Notes: generated from the sequence alone by a model not told the origin. A stretch of 64,000 nucleotides of DNA from Ralstonia pickettii (GCF_001699815.1 NZ_MCGB01000029.1:1-64000); one strand, 5' to 3'; shown: positions 9,095-18,706, numbered from the stretch's first letter. A program made the numbers and translations.

Positions 9095-10336
9095 GTGAAA
9101 ACGATCCAGAAATCCGCCAAGCTCAACAACGTCTGCTATGACATTCGCGGCCCAGTGCTCGAGAAGGCCAAGCAGATGGAAGAAGACGGCCACAAGATCA
9201 TCAAGCTGAATATCGGCAACCTTGCCCCATTCGGTTTCGATGCCCCGGAAGAGATCCAGCTGGACATAATCCGTAACCTGCCCAATTCGGCCGGCTATTC
9301 GGATTCCAAGGGCATCTTCGCGGCGCGCAAGGCGGTGATGCACTACACGCAGGAACAGGGCATCAAGAACGTCACGCTGGACGACATCTATCTGGGCAAT
9401 GGCGCGTCCGAGCTGATTTCGCTGGCCACCAACGCGCTGCTCGATGCCGGCGACGAGCTGCTGCTGCCGGCTCCCGACTACCCGCTGTGGACCGCCGTGA
9501 CCAGCCTCTCGGGCGGCACGCCGGTGCACTACACGTGCGACGAAGCCAACGGCTGGATGCCGGACCTGGACGACATCCGCGCCAAGATCACGCCCAACAC
9601 CAAGGGCATCGTCGTCATCAACCCGAACAACCCGACCGGCGCATTGTATTCAGACGAGCTGCTGCTGGGCATCGTCGCCATTGCGCGGGAGCACGGCCTG
9701 GTGATCTTCGCCGATGAGGTGTACGACAAGGTTCTGTTCGACGACAACAAGCACACCGCGATCGGTTCGCTGTCGGAAGACGTGCTGACGGTGACGTTCA
9801 ACAGCCTCTCGAAGAGCTACCGCTCGTGCGGTTACCGCGCGGGCTGGATGGTCGTGTCCGGCGACAAGCGCCCGGCCAAGGATTACATCGAAGGCCTGAA
9901 CATGCTCTCGTCGATGCGTCTGTGCGCTAACGTGCCGGGCCAGTGGGCGATCCAGACCGCGCTGGGCGGCTACCAGAGCATCAAGGACCTGGTGGCGCCG
10001 GGCGGCCGCATGCGCCGTCAGCGCGACCTTGCGCACGAACTGATCACGGCGATTCCGGGCGTGACCTGCGTGAAGCCCAAGGCTGCGCTGTATATGTTCC
10101 CGCGCCTGGACCCGGTGGTGTACCCGATCGAAGACGATCAGACCTTCATCCGCCAACTGCTGGAAGAAGAACGTGTGCTGCTGGTGCAGGGCACAGGCTT
10201 CAACTGGCACTCGCCGGATCACTTCCGCATCGTCTTCCTGCCCCACGAAGACGACCTTCGCGAAGCGATCGGCCGAATTTCGCGCTTCCTGGAGCGGTAC
10301 CGTCAGCGTCACGGTACTGGCATCCGGGCCGCATAA
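9095..10336 (+). CDS. alaA: Alanine-synthesising PLP aminotransferase AlaA
   Basis: Class I/II aminotransferase, probably glutamate-pyruvate transaminase. The 413-residue protein begins KTIQKSAKLNNVCYDIRG, has NPNNPTGALYS in the substrate region and the cofactor-lysine motif SLSKSYRSCGYRAGW. I start it at the GTG at 9095 because homologues begin exactly there; the open frame extends 28 codons further in unrelated sequence. No strong ribosome-binding site is visible. It is followed after 98 bases by hom, with a terminator-like hairpin between them. Confidence 0.9.
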   Translation: MKTIQKSAKLNNVCYDIRGPVLEKAKQMEEDGHKIIKLNIGNLAPFGFDAPEEIQLDIIRNLPNSAGYSDSKGIFAARKAVMHYTQEQGIKNVTLDDIYLGNGASELISLATNALLDAGDELLLPAPDYPLWTAVTSLSGGTPVHYTCDEANGWMPDLDDIRAKITPNTKGIVVINPNNPTGALYSDELLLGIVAIAREHGLVIFADEVYDKVLFDDNKHTAIGSLSEDVLTVTFNSLSKSYRSCGYRAGWMVVSGDKRPAKDYIEGLNMLSSMRLCANVPGQWAIQTALGGYQSIKDLVAPGGRMRRQRDLAHELITAIPGVTCVKPKAALYMFPRLDPVVYPIEDDQTFIRQLLEEERVLLVQGTGFNWHSPDHFRIVFLPHEDDLREAIGRISRFLERYRQRHGTGIRAA

Positions 10337-10366
10337 CATCGGTCTTCCGCCAGATCAGTAATTGCG

Positions 10367-10399
10367 GGGCAGACCGAGGTGTCTGCCCTGTGTTTTTTT
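10367..10399 (+). terminator. Terminator-like hairpin between alaA and hom
   Basis: GGGCAGAC and GTCTGCCC form a perfect eight-base-pair stem around a six-base loop (CGAGGT), followed by TGTG and seven T. It ends only 35 bases before the hom start, leaving little room for a separate hom promoter. It may end alaA transcripts, or partly terminate transcripts entering hom-thrC. Confidence 0.75.
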
Positions 10400-10434
10400 G
10401 CCTTTCGCTTTTTCGTTTCTTTACGACACGTCTC

Positions 10435-11754
10435 ATGAATCCCATCAAGATCGGCCTGCTCGGGCTCGGTACCGTCGGTGGCGGTACCCTCAAGGTTCTG
10501 CAACGGAACCAGGAAGAAATCCGCCGTCGCGCGGGTCGCGGCATTGAAGTCGCCATGATTGCCGTGCGCAATCTCGACCGGGCCCGTGCCATCGTGCAGG
10601 AGGCCGGTGCGACCGTGCCGGTGGTGAACGACCCGTTTGCGATTGTGGATTCGCCCGAGATCGATATCGTCGTGGAGCTGATCGGCGGCTATGACCTGAC
10701 GCGCGAGCTGGTGCTGCGCGCCATCGCCAACGGCAAGCACGTTGTCACCGCCAACAAGGCGCTGCTGGCCGTGCATGGCAACGAAATCTTCAAGGCCGCG
10801 CAGGACAAGGGCGTGATGGTGGCATTCGAAGCCGCCGTGGCCGGTGGCATCCCCATCATCAAGGCGCTGCGCGAAGGTCTGACGGCCAACCGCATCGAGT
10901 GGATCGCGGGCATCATCAACGGCACCACGAATTTCATCCTGTCCGAGATGCGTGACAAGGGTCTGGATTTCGATACGGTGCTCAAGGAAGCCCAGCGCCT
11001 GGGCTACGCTGAAGCCGATCCGACGTTCGACATCGAAGGTTTTGACGCCGCGCACAAGCTCACGCTCATGAGCGCCATCGCCTTTGGCGTGCCGGTGCAG
11101 TTCGAGCGCGCATATGTGGAAGGCATCACCAAGCTGGAAGCCGTCGACATCCGCTACGCCGAAGAACTGGGCTACCGCATCAAGCTGCTGGGCATCACGC
11201 GCCGTGTCGAGGCGGGCATCGAGCTGCGCGTGCATCCGACGCTGGTGCCGACCAAGCGCCTGATCGCCAACGTCGAAGGCGCGATGAATGCCGTGGTCGT
11301 CAACGGCGATGCCGTGGGCCCGACGCTGTACTACGGCAAGGGTGCCGGTGCTGAGCCGACCGCTTCGGCCGTGGTCGCCGATCTGGTGGACGTGACGCGC
11401 CTGCATACGGCTGACCCCGAGCACCGCGTGCCGCATCTGGCGTTCCAGCCGGACGCGCTGTCCGACACGCCGGTACTGCCGATCGACGAAGTGCGTTCGA
11501 GTTACTACCTGCGCATGCGCGTGGCGGATGAAACCGGCGTGCTGGCCGACATCACGCGCATCCTAGCCGAGGGCGGCATCTCCATCGACGCGATGCTGCA
11601 GAAGGAATCGCGCGAAGGCGAGCCGCAGACCGACATCATCATGCTGTCGCATGTGACGGTGGAAAAACGCGTGAACGCCGCCATCGCCGCCATCGAAGCG
11701 TTGCCGACCGTGCTGTCGAAGGTCACGCGCATCCGCATGGAAGAACTGAACTAA
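10435..11754 (+). CDS. hom: Homoserine dehydrogenase
   Basis: Reduces aspartate semialdehyde to homoserine with NAD(P)H, the branch point to threonine and methionine. The 439-residue protein has the nucleotide motif GLLGLGTVGGGT at the N-terminus, the catalytic-region sequence GIINGTTNFIL, and a C-terminal ACT domain (RVADETGVLADITRIL) that usually gives threonine feedback control. Start ATG at 10435 (MNPIKIGLLG). It is nine bases upstream of thrC and surely co-transcribed with it. Confidence 0.96.
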   Translation: MNPIKIGLLGLGTVGGGTLKVLQRNQEEIRRRAGRGIEVAMIAVRNLDRARAIVQEAGATVPVVNDPFAIVDSPEIDIVVELIGGYDLTRELVLRAIANGKHVVTANKALLAVHGNEIFKAAQDKGVMVAFEAAVAGGIPIIKALREGLTANRIEWIAGIINGTTNFILSEMRDKGLDFDTVLKEAQRLGYAEADPTFDIEGFDAAHKLTLMSAIAFGVPVQFERAYVEGITKLEAVDIRYAEELGYRIKLLGITRRVEAGIELRVHPTLVPTKRLIANVEGAMNAVVVNGDAVGPTLYYGKGAGAEPTASAVVADLVDVTRLHTADPEHRVPHLAFQPDALSDTPVLPIDEVRSSYYLRMRVADETGVLADITRILAEGGISIDAMLQKESREGEPQTDIIMLSHVTVEKRVNAAIAAIEALPTVLSKVTRIRMEELN

Positions 11755-11763
11755 GCGCAGGAC

Positions 11764-13215
11764 ATGAGCATGCAATACCGATCGACCCGCGGCCACGCAG
11801 AGCCGCAAAGCTTCTCCCGCATCCTGCTGGGCGGCCTGGCGCCGGACGGTGGCCTGTACCTGCCTGAGCAATACCCGCAAGTCAGCGTTGATGAACTGAC
11901 CCGCTGGCGCGACCTGCCGTACGCCGACCTCGCGTTCGAAATCCTGCGCAAGTTCGCCACCGACATTCCCGAGGATGACCTGCGCGCACTGACCCGCCGC
12001 ACCTACACGCCTGAGGTCTACAGCAACGCGCGCGCCGGCGACAATACCGCCGACATCACGCCGCTGCACAAGCTGGGCGAGGAGGGCGGCACGTCGCTGT
12101 CGCTGCTGTGCCTGTCCAACGGCCCGACGCTGGCCTTCAAGGACATGGCGATGCAGCTGCTGGGCAACCTGTTCGAATACGCGCTCGACCGTGAACACGC
12201 CGAGCTGAACATCCTCGGCGCCACCTCCGGCGACACGGGCAGCGCAGCCGAATACGCGATGCGCGGCAAGCGCGGCGTGCGTGTATTCATGCTGAGCCCG
12301 CATCGCAAGATGAGCGCGTTCCAGACCGCGCAGATGTTCAGCCTGCAAGACAAGAACATCTTCAACATCGCCATCGAAGGCGTGTTCGACGACGCGCAGG
12401 ACATCGTCAAGGCGGTGTCGAACGATCTCGAATACAAGGCACGCCAGAAGATCGGCACGGTCAACTCGATCAACTGGGCGCGCGTCGTCGCCCAGGTCGT
12501 CTACTACTTCAAGGGCTACCTGCTGGCTGCCCCCAAGATTGGCGACAAGGTGTCGTTCTGCGTGCCGTCGGGCAATTTCGGCAATGTTTGCGCGGGCCAC
12601 ATCGCACGCATGATGGGTTTGCCGATCGACAAGCTGGTTGTGGCCACCAACGAGAACGACGTGCTCGACGAATTCTTCCGCACCGGCACGTACCGCGTGC
12701 GTTCGGCTGCCCAGACGTATCACACGTCCAGCCCCAGCATGGACATCAGCAAGGCGTCGAACTTCGAGCGCTTCGTGTTCGACCTGTTGGATCGTGATCC
12801 GGCGCGCCTCGCGCAACTCTTCCGCGACGTGGACGAAAAGGGCGGCTTTTCGATGACGGGCAAGCCGGAGTTCGACCGCATCGCCGAGTTCGGCTTTGTC
12901 TCGGGCCGCAGCTCGCACGAAGACCGCGTCGATACGATCCGCGATGTGTTTGCCACCTACGGCACCATGATCGACACCCACACTGCCGATGGCGTGAAAG
13001 TGGCGCGCGAGAACCTGACGCCGGGCGTGCCGATGGTGGTGCTGGAAACGGCGCTGCCGGCCAAATTTGGCGACACCATTCGCGAAGCGCTGGACCGCGA
13101 GCCGGAACGTCCGGCTGGCTACGCCGATATCGAATCGCTGCCGCAGCGCTTCGAAGTCATGCCGGCAGACGCTGACCGCATCAAGGTCTATATCGCCCAG
13201 CACACCGGTCTTTAA
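11764..13215 (+). CDS. thrC: Threonine synthase
   Basis: PLP enzyme converting O-phosphohomoserine to threonine. The 483-residue length and start MQYRSTRG match the longer class of threonine synthases. The PLP lysine is Lys126 in TLAFKDMAMQ; the cofactor-phosphate loop is ATSGDTGSAAEYAM. It sits directly behind hom, completing the last steps of threonine synthesis apart from homoserine kinase, which is not in the window. Confidence 0.96.
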   Translation: MSMQYRSTRGHAEPQSFSRILLGGLAPDGGLYLPEQYPQVSVDELTRWRDLPYADLAFEILRKFATDIPEDDLRALTRRTYTPEVYSNARAGDNTADITPLHKLGEEGGTSLSLLCLSNGPTLAFKDMAMQLLGNLFEYALDREHAELNILGATSGDTGSAAEYAMRGKRGVRVFMLSPHRKMSAFQTAQMFSLQDKNIFNIAIEGVFDDAQDIVKAVSNDLEYKARQKIGTVNSINWARVVAQVVYYFKGYLLAAPKIGDKVSFCVPSGNFGNVCAGHIARMMGLPIDKLVVATNENDVLDEFFRTGTYRVRSAAQTYHTSSPSMDISKASNFERFVFDLLDRDPARLAQLFRDVDEKGGFSMTGKPEFDRIAEFGFVSGRSSHEDRVDTIRDVFATYGTMIDTHTADGVKVARENLTPGVPMVVLETALPAKFGDTIREALDREPERPAGYADIESLPQRFEVMPADADRIKVYIAQHTGL

Positions 13216-13219
13216 AGCG

Positions 13220-13837
13220 ATGAAAGCAGTGCCGGATGACGTGGCCGGAGCAGCGTTCGCGCGCTGCCTGCACGACATCCGCGCCTGCCGCGAGTGCAAG
13301 GGCGCATTGGCGCACGAGCCTCGCCCGGTGGTCGTGGCGGACCGCCGCGCCCGTGTCCTGATCATCGGACAGGCGCCCGGCCGCATCGTCCACGAAACCG
13401 GTATTCCCTGGAACGACCGTTCTGGGGACCGCCTGCGCCAGTGGCTGCAGATCTCATACGACGATTTTTATGCCGACCGGCGCATCGCCGTGGTGCCGAT
13501 GGGTTTTTGCTTCCCGGGCACCGGTGCGAATGGCGACTTGCCGCCCCGCCCGGAATGTGCACCCAGATGGCACCGGCCCCTGCTGACGGCGATGCCCGAC
13601 GTGAAACTCGCGCTGCTGGTGGGCACGTATGCCCAGCGCAACTACCTCGACGTGCCGCGCGACTGGTCGCTGACCGACGTGGTGCGCAACGGCCCCGTGC
13701 AGGACGCCGACGGCCGTGTGCTCCTCCCGCTGCCGCATCCGAGCCCGCGCAATCTGGCCTGGTTCAAACACAACCCGTGGTTTGACGCGCACATCGTGCC
13801 GACGCTGCGGGCCGCGCTGGCCGACGCATTCGCTTGA
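13220..13837 (+). CDS. Uracil-DNA glycosylase superfamily protein
   Basis: A 205-residue member of the uracil-DNA glycosylase superfamily fold. Visible motifs are GQAPGRI (motif 1 region), ETGIPWNDRSGDRLR, and LPHPSPRN near the C-terminus, the usual second catalytic motif. Cysteines at 16, 23 and 26 plus one in FCFPGTG and one in PPRPEC could hold an iron-sulfur cluster or zinc, but the spacing is not the classic family 4 pattern. Activity on uracil is therefore unproven. The ATG lies four bases after the thrC stop. A second, clearer family 4 enzyme is at 50.3 kb. Confidence 0.8.
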   Translation: MKAVPDDVAGAAFARCLHDIRACRECKGALAHEPRPVVVADRRARVLIIGQAPGRIVHETGIPWNDRSGDRLRQWLQISYDDFYADRRIAVVPMGFCFPGTGANGDLPPRPECAPRWHRPLLTAMPDVKLALLVGTYAQRNYLDVPRDWSLTDVVRNGPVQDADGRVLLPLPHPSPRNLAWFKHNPWFDAHIVPTLRAALADAFA

Positions 13838-13918
13838 TACGCCTGGGCTGATGCATGGCATTGGCCTGGAACCGATACAATCGAAATCTCCTTTTCGATT
13901 TCGCTTTCCCATTCCCGC

Positions 13919-15178
13919 ATGTCCGCCAACGATGCTCCCGCCGTCAAACCGTCCTTGTTGACGCTCGATGCGGCGCTGTCGCAACTGCTTGCCGCAGTGC
14001 GCGCTTTGCACGAGACCGAAACCGTGTCGACGTTGCACGCCAACGGGCGCGTGCTCGCGCAGGCCGTGCGCAGCAGCTTGAACGTGCCGCCCGCCGACAA
14101 CACGCAGATGGACGGTTACGCCGTGCGCGCCGCCGACATCACCGCGCCGGGTGCCCGCCTGAAGGTGGCGCAGCGCATTCCCGCGGGCCACGTCGGCCAA
14201 CGGCTGAATCCGGGCGAGGCGGCGCGTATCTTTACCGGCGCGCTGATCCCGCCAGGCGCCGACGCGGTGGTCATGCAGGAGCAATGCAAGGCTGACCCGG
14301 ACACGGGCACCGTCACCATTGACCACGTACCCGAATCCGGCGAATGGATCCGCCGCGCCGGCGAGGACATCGCCGACGGCGCCGAGATCCTGCCGCGCGG
14401 CACGCGCCTTGGCCCGCAGCAACTCGGCCTGGCGGCTTCGGTCGGCTGCGCCAACCTGCACGTGGTGCGTCGTCCGCGCGTGGCCGTGTTCTTCACCGGC
14501 GACGAGCTTGCCATGCCCGGCGAGCCGCTCAAGCCCGGCGCCATCTACAACTCCAATCGCTTTACGCTGCGCGCGCTGCTGGAAAACCTCGGCTGCGACA
14601 TCACCGATTTCGGCATCGTGCCCGACACGCTGCAGGCCACGCGCGACACGCTGCGCGAAGCGGCCGAGGAGCACGACCTCATCATCACCTCCGGGGGCGT
14701 GTCGGTGGGCGAAGAAGACCACATCAAGCCCGCCGTGGAAGCTGAAGGGCGCCTGAACCTATGGCAGATCGCCATCAAGCCGGGCAAGCCGCTGGCCTTT
14801 GGCGAGGTTCGCCGCCCCGAAGGCATGGTGGGCGGCCCCACCGCATTTTTCATTGGGCTGCCGGGCAACCCGGTGTCGAGCTTCGTCACCTTCCTGCTGT
14901 TCGTGCGGCCGTTCATCCTGCGCCTGCAGGGCGTGGCCGATGTGGCCACGAAACGCATCCCGATGCGCGCCGACTTTGCGCTGCCCAAGGGCGATCGCCG
15001 CAACGAGTTCCTGCGTGCGCGCATCAACGCCAACGGTGGGCTGGACCTGTTCCCGAATCAAAGCTCGGGCGTGCTGACCTCCACCGTGTGGGGTGATGGC
15101 CTGATCGACAACCCGCCCAACCAGCCGATCGCGCAGGGCGATGTTGTCAGCTTCCTGCCGTTTGCAGGCCTGGTGTAA
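13919..15178 (+). CDS. moeA: Molybdopterin molybdenumtransferase MoeA
   Basis: Inserts molybdate into adenylated molybdopterin in the last step of molybdenum cofactor synthesis. The 419-residue protein has TQMDGYAVRAADI, the molybdopterin-binding signature TSGGVSVGEEDHIK and GLPGNPVSSFVTF. Length agrees with the family. A TACAAT hexamer and a small CGAAATC/GATTTCG inverted repeat lie 40-50 bases upstream. It heads a moeA-moaD-moaE operon, six bases before moaD. Confidence 0.96.
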   Translation: MSANDAPAVKPSLLTLDAALSQLLAAVRALHETETVSTLHANGRVLAQAVRSSLNVPPADNTQMDGYAVRAADITAPGARLKVAQRIPAGHVGQRLNPGEAARIFTGALIPPGADAVVMQEQCKADPDTGTVTIDHVPESGEWIRRAGEDIADGAEILPRGTRLGPQQLGLAASVGCANLHVVRRPRVAVFFTGDELAMPGEPLKPGAIYNSNRFTLRALLENLGCDITDFGIVPDTLQATRDTLREAAEEHDLIITSGGVSVGEEDHIKPAVEAEGRLNLWQIAIKPGKPLAFGEVRRPEGMVGGPTAFFIGLPGNPVSSFVTFLLFVRPFILRLQGVADVATKRIPMRADFALPKGDRRNEFLRARINANGGLDLFPNQSSGVLTSTVWGDGLIDNPPNQPIAQGDVVSFLPFAGLV

Positions 15179-15184
15179 GGAGCG

Positions 15185-15448
15185 ATGGCCATGCAGATCG
15201 AGCTTCGTTTCTTTGCCAGCGTGCGTGAACAGCTGGGAACCTCGCAGGAGCGGGTGGTTGTGCCGGAAGCGGTGCGCACCGTGGGCGATGTGCGCCGCTG
15301 GCTCGCGCAGCGGGGTCCGGTCTGGGGCGAAACGCTGGCCGAAGGCCGTGCGCTGCGCATGGCGGTGGACCACCAGATCGTACCGGCCGATACCGCCGTG
15401 CACGACGGCTGCGAAGTCGCCTTCTTCCCGCCCGTGACCGGCGGCTGA
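15185..15448 (+). CDS. moaD: Molybdopterin synthase small subunit MoaD
   Basis: Ubiquitin-like sulfur carrier of 87 residues. It ends in the obligatory di-glycine (PPVTGG), which is adenylated by MoeB and thiocarboxylated before giving sulfur to precursor Z in the MoaD-MoaE synthase. The ATG at 15185 follows the moeA stop closely, and moaE starts 16 bases downstream, as expected for stoichiometric partners. Confidence 0.95.
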   Translation: MAMQIELRFFASVREQLGTSQERVVVPEAVRTVGDVRRWLAQRGPVWGETLAEGRALRMAVDHQIVPADTAVHDGCEVAFFPPVTGG

Positions 15449-15464
15449 GCGCAGGAGACCGACC

Positions 15465-15986
15465 ATGTCCGTCCGCGTACAGGAAGCCGACTTCGACCTC
15501 GGCGCCGAGATTGCAGCGCTCCGTGCCGGCCGCCCGAACATTGGCGCGGTGGCCAGCTTCATCGGCACGGTGCGAGATATCAACGACGGCACAGGTGTGT
15601 CGGAGATGGAGCTGGAGCACTATCCCGGCATGACCGAAAAGGCGCTCGCCGATATTGTGAGCGCGGCCATGCAGCGCTGGGAGCTGATCGACGCGCTTGT
15701 CATCCACCGCGTTGGCAAGCTCAAGCCGCAAGACCAGATCGTGCTGGTGGCGGTCGCGTCCAAGCACCGCGGGGAATCCTTTGCCGCGTGCGAATTCATC
15801 ATGGATTACCTCAAGAGCGAGGCGCCGTTCTGGAAGAAGGAACAGACGCCCGAAGGCGCGCGCTGGGTTGATGCGCGTGTCACCGACGACAAGGCGCTCG
15901 CCCGCTGGGGCATTGCCACCTCCAACGGCGCGGCGAGCACGGCCAATCAGCCCGGCGCATCGGCGCAACCCAACGACTACGAATAA
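15465..15986 (+). CDS. moaE: Molybdopterin synthase catalytic subunit MoaE
   Basis: Large subunit of molybdopterin synthase, 173 residues. It shows the family sequence LELEHYPGMTEKAL, the active-site stretch HRVGKLKPQDQIV and the lysine-rich SEAPFWKKE. It is preceded by a good AGGAG ribosome-binding site and follows moaD. The C-terminal tail after DDKALARWG is longer than in E. coli and rich in Ala, Asn and Gln. Confidence 0.95.
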   Translation: MSVRVQEADFDLGAEIAALRAGRPNIGAVASFIGTVRDINDGTGVSEMELEHYPGMTEKALADIVSAAMQRWELIDALVIHRVGKLKPQDQIVLVAVASKHRGESFAACEFIMDYLKSEAPFWKKEQTPEGARWVDARVTDDKALARWGIATSNGAASTANQPGASAQPNDYE

Positions 15987-16001
15987 CAAGGACGCGACCG
16001 C

Positions 16002-16382
16002 ATGAGCGGAATGGGCTTTCTGGCAGTTGGGGTGGGTGCTGCGCTGGGAGCCTGGTTGCGCTGGGCGCTCGCCATCTTGTTGAACGCCGTCAATCCGGCC
16101 TTGCCGTATGGCACGCTGGCAGCCAATCTGGTGGGGGGCTACCTGATCGGCGTTGCGGTGGGTTTTTTCGATACGCATGCGGGGCTGCCACCGGAATGGC
16201 GTTTGCTGGTCATCACCGGTTTTCTGGGCGGGCTCACCACGTTCTCGACGTTTTCCGGCGAGGTTGTCGCCAACATCCTGGCCGGCGACCACGTGATCGG
16301 CGTGCTGCACATCGTGGCGCATCTGGGCGGCTCGCTGTTTCTCACCATGCTGGGTTTCTGGACGGTGCGCACGTTCAGTTGA
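16002..16382 (+). CDS. crcB: Fluoride ion exporter CrcB (Fluc)
   Basis: Small four-helix membrane channel of 126 residues that exports fluoride as a dual-topology dimer. The signature GGLTTFSTFSGE in helix 3 and the start GVGAALGAWLRW are diagnostic. It lies 15 bases after moaE and so may be read with the moa operon; I saw no fluoride riboswitch in front of it. Confidence 0.93.
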   Translation: MSGMGFLAVGVGAALGAWLRWALAILLNAVNPALPYGTLAANLVGGYLIGVAVGFFDTHAGLPPEWRLLVITGFLGGLTTFSTFSGEVVANILAGDHVIGVLHIVAHLGGSLFLTMLGFWTVRTFS

Positions 16383-16528
16383 TGGCAAGGCCGATCGCGC
16401 GAGTTGAGTTGTAAATGAGAAGTTTGATTCACATACTGGTAGTGCCTGCGGTGGCGTAGGGACGTGCAGTATCGAGGGCCGCCGTGGGTTGCTTTGTGTT
16501 GTTCCATCCATAACGAGAAGGAGACGCA

Positions 16529-18706
16529 ATGAAACCAACCCGAACGGCGCGCCTGCGAAGGCACGTCTCGCCAAGCAACCTCATCGCTGTCGGAGCCGTG
16601 CTGCTGGCCGGCTGCGGCGTGTTGAGCGCCTGCGGCGGCAGCAATGACGGCAACAACGTGCCGGGCAATACCAAGCCCGCCTTTGCCGGCAAGGTGACCA
16701 TCAACCGGTACGACGGCATATCAGACGACCTGCTGACCGCCGGCCTGGGCGCAAGCGGCCTGGCTTCGGCCACTGCGCCCGCCATCGCCAACCCCACGGC
16801 GCCCACGGCAGCCGAGCTGCGCCGCCTGGCGATCTACGCCAACTACCGTGCGCTGGTCGACACGGCGGCCAAGGGCGGCTACGGCACGCTCTATGGCCCG
16901 AACGTCGATGCCAGCGGCAACGTCACGCAGGGCTCCGGCATGATCCCCGGCACCGAATACGTGACGTACTCCGACGACGGCACAGGGCAGCAGAACGTCG
17001 TGCTGCTCGTGCAGATTCCGGACAGCTTCGACGTCAACAACCCCTGCATCATCACCGCCACCTCGTCGGGCTCGCGCGGCATCTATGGCGCGATTTCCAC
17101 CGGCGAGTGGGGCCTCAAGCGCAAGTGCGCCGTTGCTTATACCGACAAGGGCACCGGCGCCGGGCCGCACGACCTGGCTACGGACACCGTCGCCCTGCAG
17201 GACGGCACGCGCACCACGCGCAGCGCAGCCGGGTCGAACGCGCACTTTGCTGCGCCGCTCACCAGCAGCCAGTTGGCTGCCTTCAATTCGGCCACGCCGA
17301 ACCGGCTGGCGTTCAAGCATGCGCATTCGCAGCGCAACCCAGAGAAGGATTGGGGCTTGTTCACGCTGCAGGCCGTGCAGTTCGCGTTCTGGGCGATCAA
17401 CGACAAGATCGCTGGGACGAGCGGTGCGCTGGTCGGCAGCGCACTGCCGGTCCGTCCGGACAACACCATCGTCATCGCGTCGAGCATCTCCAACGGCGGC
17501 GGGGCGGCCATCGCGGCGGCAGAGCAGGACACCGGCGGGTGGATCGACGGGGTGGCCGTCGGCGAGCCCGGCCTGAACCTGCCGCCCAACACCGGTGTGC
17601 AGGTCGTGCGCGGCGGCACCACGCTGCCGACGACTGGCAAACCGCTGTTCGACTACGTGAGCTATGCCAATGTATTCCGGCTGTGCGCGGCGTCGTCTGC
17701 GAGCGTTGCCACCGCACCCGCGCAGGCGTTCTTTACGAGCCTCACGACGTTCCCGGCAGGCGTGCAGGCCAATCGCTGCGCCGCGCTCAAGGCGGCTGGG
17801 CTGCTGACGTCCACCACGGCGGCTGCCCAGGCCGACGAAGCGCTGCAGAAGATGCGCACCTACGGCTGGGAACCGGAGTCGGACCTGGTGCATGCGTCAA
17901 TGTCGTTCTACGAGATCGACCCATCGGTGTCGACCACATTTGGCAACGCGCTTTCTCGCGCCAGCGTGACCGACAACCTGTGCGGGCTGAGTTTCGCGGC
18001 AACCGACGCGTCGTTCCATCCGACGGCGGTGAACGCCACGGCGCTTGCGCAGATGGCGGCGGTTGGCAACGGCATTCCGCCCACCTCCGGCGTGCAACTC
18101 GTCAACAACAACGCCCAGGGCGGCCCGACGCGCAGCAACCAATCGGTCGACTCCACCGGCACGCAGGCCGCCAACCTCGATGGCGCGCTTTGCCTGCGCA
18201 ACCTGTTGACGGGCGCCGATGCCGCTTCACAGTCGCTGCAGGCCGGCATCAGCCAGACGTTGCGCACCGGCAACCTGCAGGGCAAGCCGGCGTTGATCGT
18301 GCAGGGCCGCAACGACGCGCTGCTGCCGGTCAACCATGGTTCGCGGCCTTACCTGGGGCTGAACGCCAGGGTGGAGGGCGGCTCGAGCAAGCTGTCGTAT
18401 ATCGAGGTGATGAACGCGCAGCATTTCGATGGCTTCATCGACCTCGTGCCTGGTTACGACACGCTCTTCGTGCCGCTGGTGCTGTATGAGCAGCGCGCGC
18501 TGGACGCCATGTACGCCAACCTGAAGAACGGCACGCCGCTGCCGCCTTCACAGGTGGTGCGCACCACTCCGCGCGGTGGTACGCCCGGTGCTGCACCGGC
18601 CATCAACGCGGCCAACGTGCCGAACTTCACGAGCACACCGGCCGCGGGCGACCGCATCTCGGTGACTGTGTCGGGCGGCGTTGCGACGGTATCGGTGCCC
18701 AACTGA
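16529..18706 (+). CDS. D-(-)-3-hydroxybutyrate oligomer hydrolase
   Basis: Hydrolyses 3-hydroxybutyrate oligomers released from polyhydroxybutyrate. The 725-residue protein matches the large Ralstonia/Burkholderia 3HB-oligomer hydrolase family from end to end. The likely nucleophile is Ser321 in SSISNGGG, an S-x-S-N-G box instead of the lipase G-x-S-x-G. The N-terminus has a signal peptide with two candidate lipobox cysteines, LLAGC (Cys29) and LSAC (Cys35), so it is probably a lipoprotein or otherwise exported. An AAGGAGA ribosome-binding site precedes the ATG. It is a single-gene unit. Confidence 0.9.
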   Translation: MKPTRTARLRRHVSPSNLIAVGAVLLAGCGVLSACGGSNDGNNVPGNTKPAFAGKVTINRYDGISDDLLTAGLGASGLASATAPAIANPTAPTAAELRRLAIYANYRALVDTAAKGGYGTLYGPNVDASGNVTQGSGMIPGTEYVTYSDDGTGQQNVVLLVQIPDSFDVNNPCIITATSSGSRGIYGAISTGEWGLKRKCAVAYTDKGTGAGPHDLATDTVALQDGTRTTRSAAGSNAHFAAPLTSSQLAAFNSATPNRLAFKHAHSQRNPEKDWGLFTLQAVQFAFWAINDKIAGTSGALVGSALPVRPDNTIVIASSISNGGGAAIAAAEQDTGGWIDGVAVGEPGLNLPPNTGVQVVRGGTTLPTTGKPLFDYVSYANVFRLCAASSASVATAPAQAFFTSLTTFPAGVQANRCAALKAAGLLTSTTAAAQADEALQKMRTYGWEPESDLVHASMSFYEIDPSVSTTFGNALSRASVTDNLCGLSFAATDASFHPTAVNATALAQMAAVGNGIPPTSGVQLVNNNAQGGPTRSNQSVDSTGTQAANLDGALCLRNLLTGADAASQSLQAGISQTLRTGNLQGKPALIVQGRNDALLPVNHGSRPYLGLNARVEGGSSKLSYIEVMNAQHFDGFIDLVPGYDTLFVPLVLYEQRALDAMYANLKNGTPLPPSQVVRTTPRGGTPGAAPAINAANVPNFTSTPAAGDRISVTVSGGVATVSVPN

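Noticed and set aside
11563-13386. A 607-codon open frame antisense to thrC and the end of hom
   Set aside because: It is a codon-bias shadow; the sense strand encodes complete, recognisable enzymes.
16383-16528. Fluoride riboswitch near crcB
   Set aside because: crcB is 15 bases behind moaE with no room for the riboswitch, and the sequence after it shows no matching fold.
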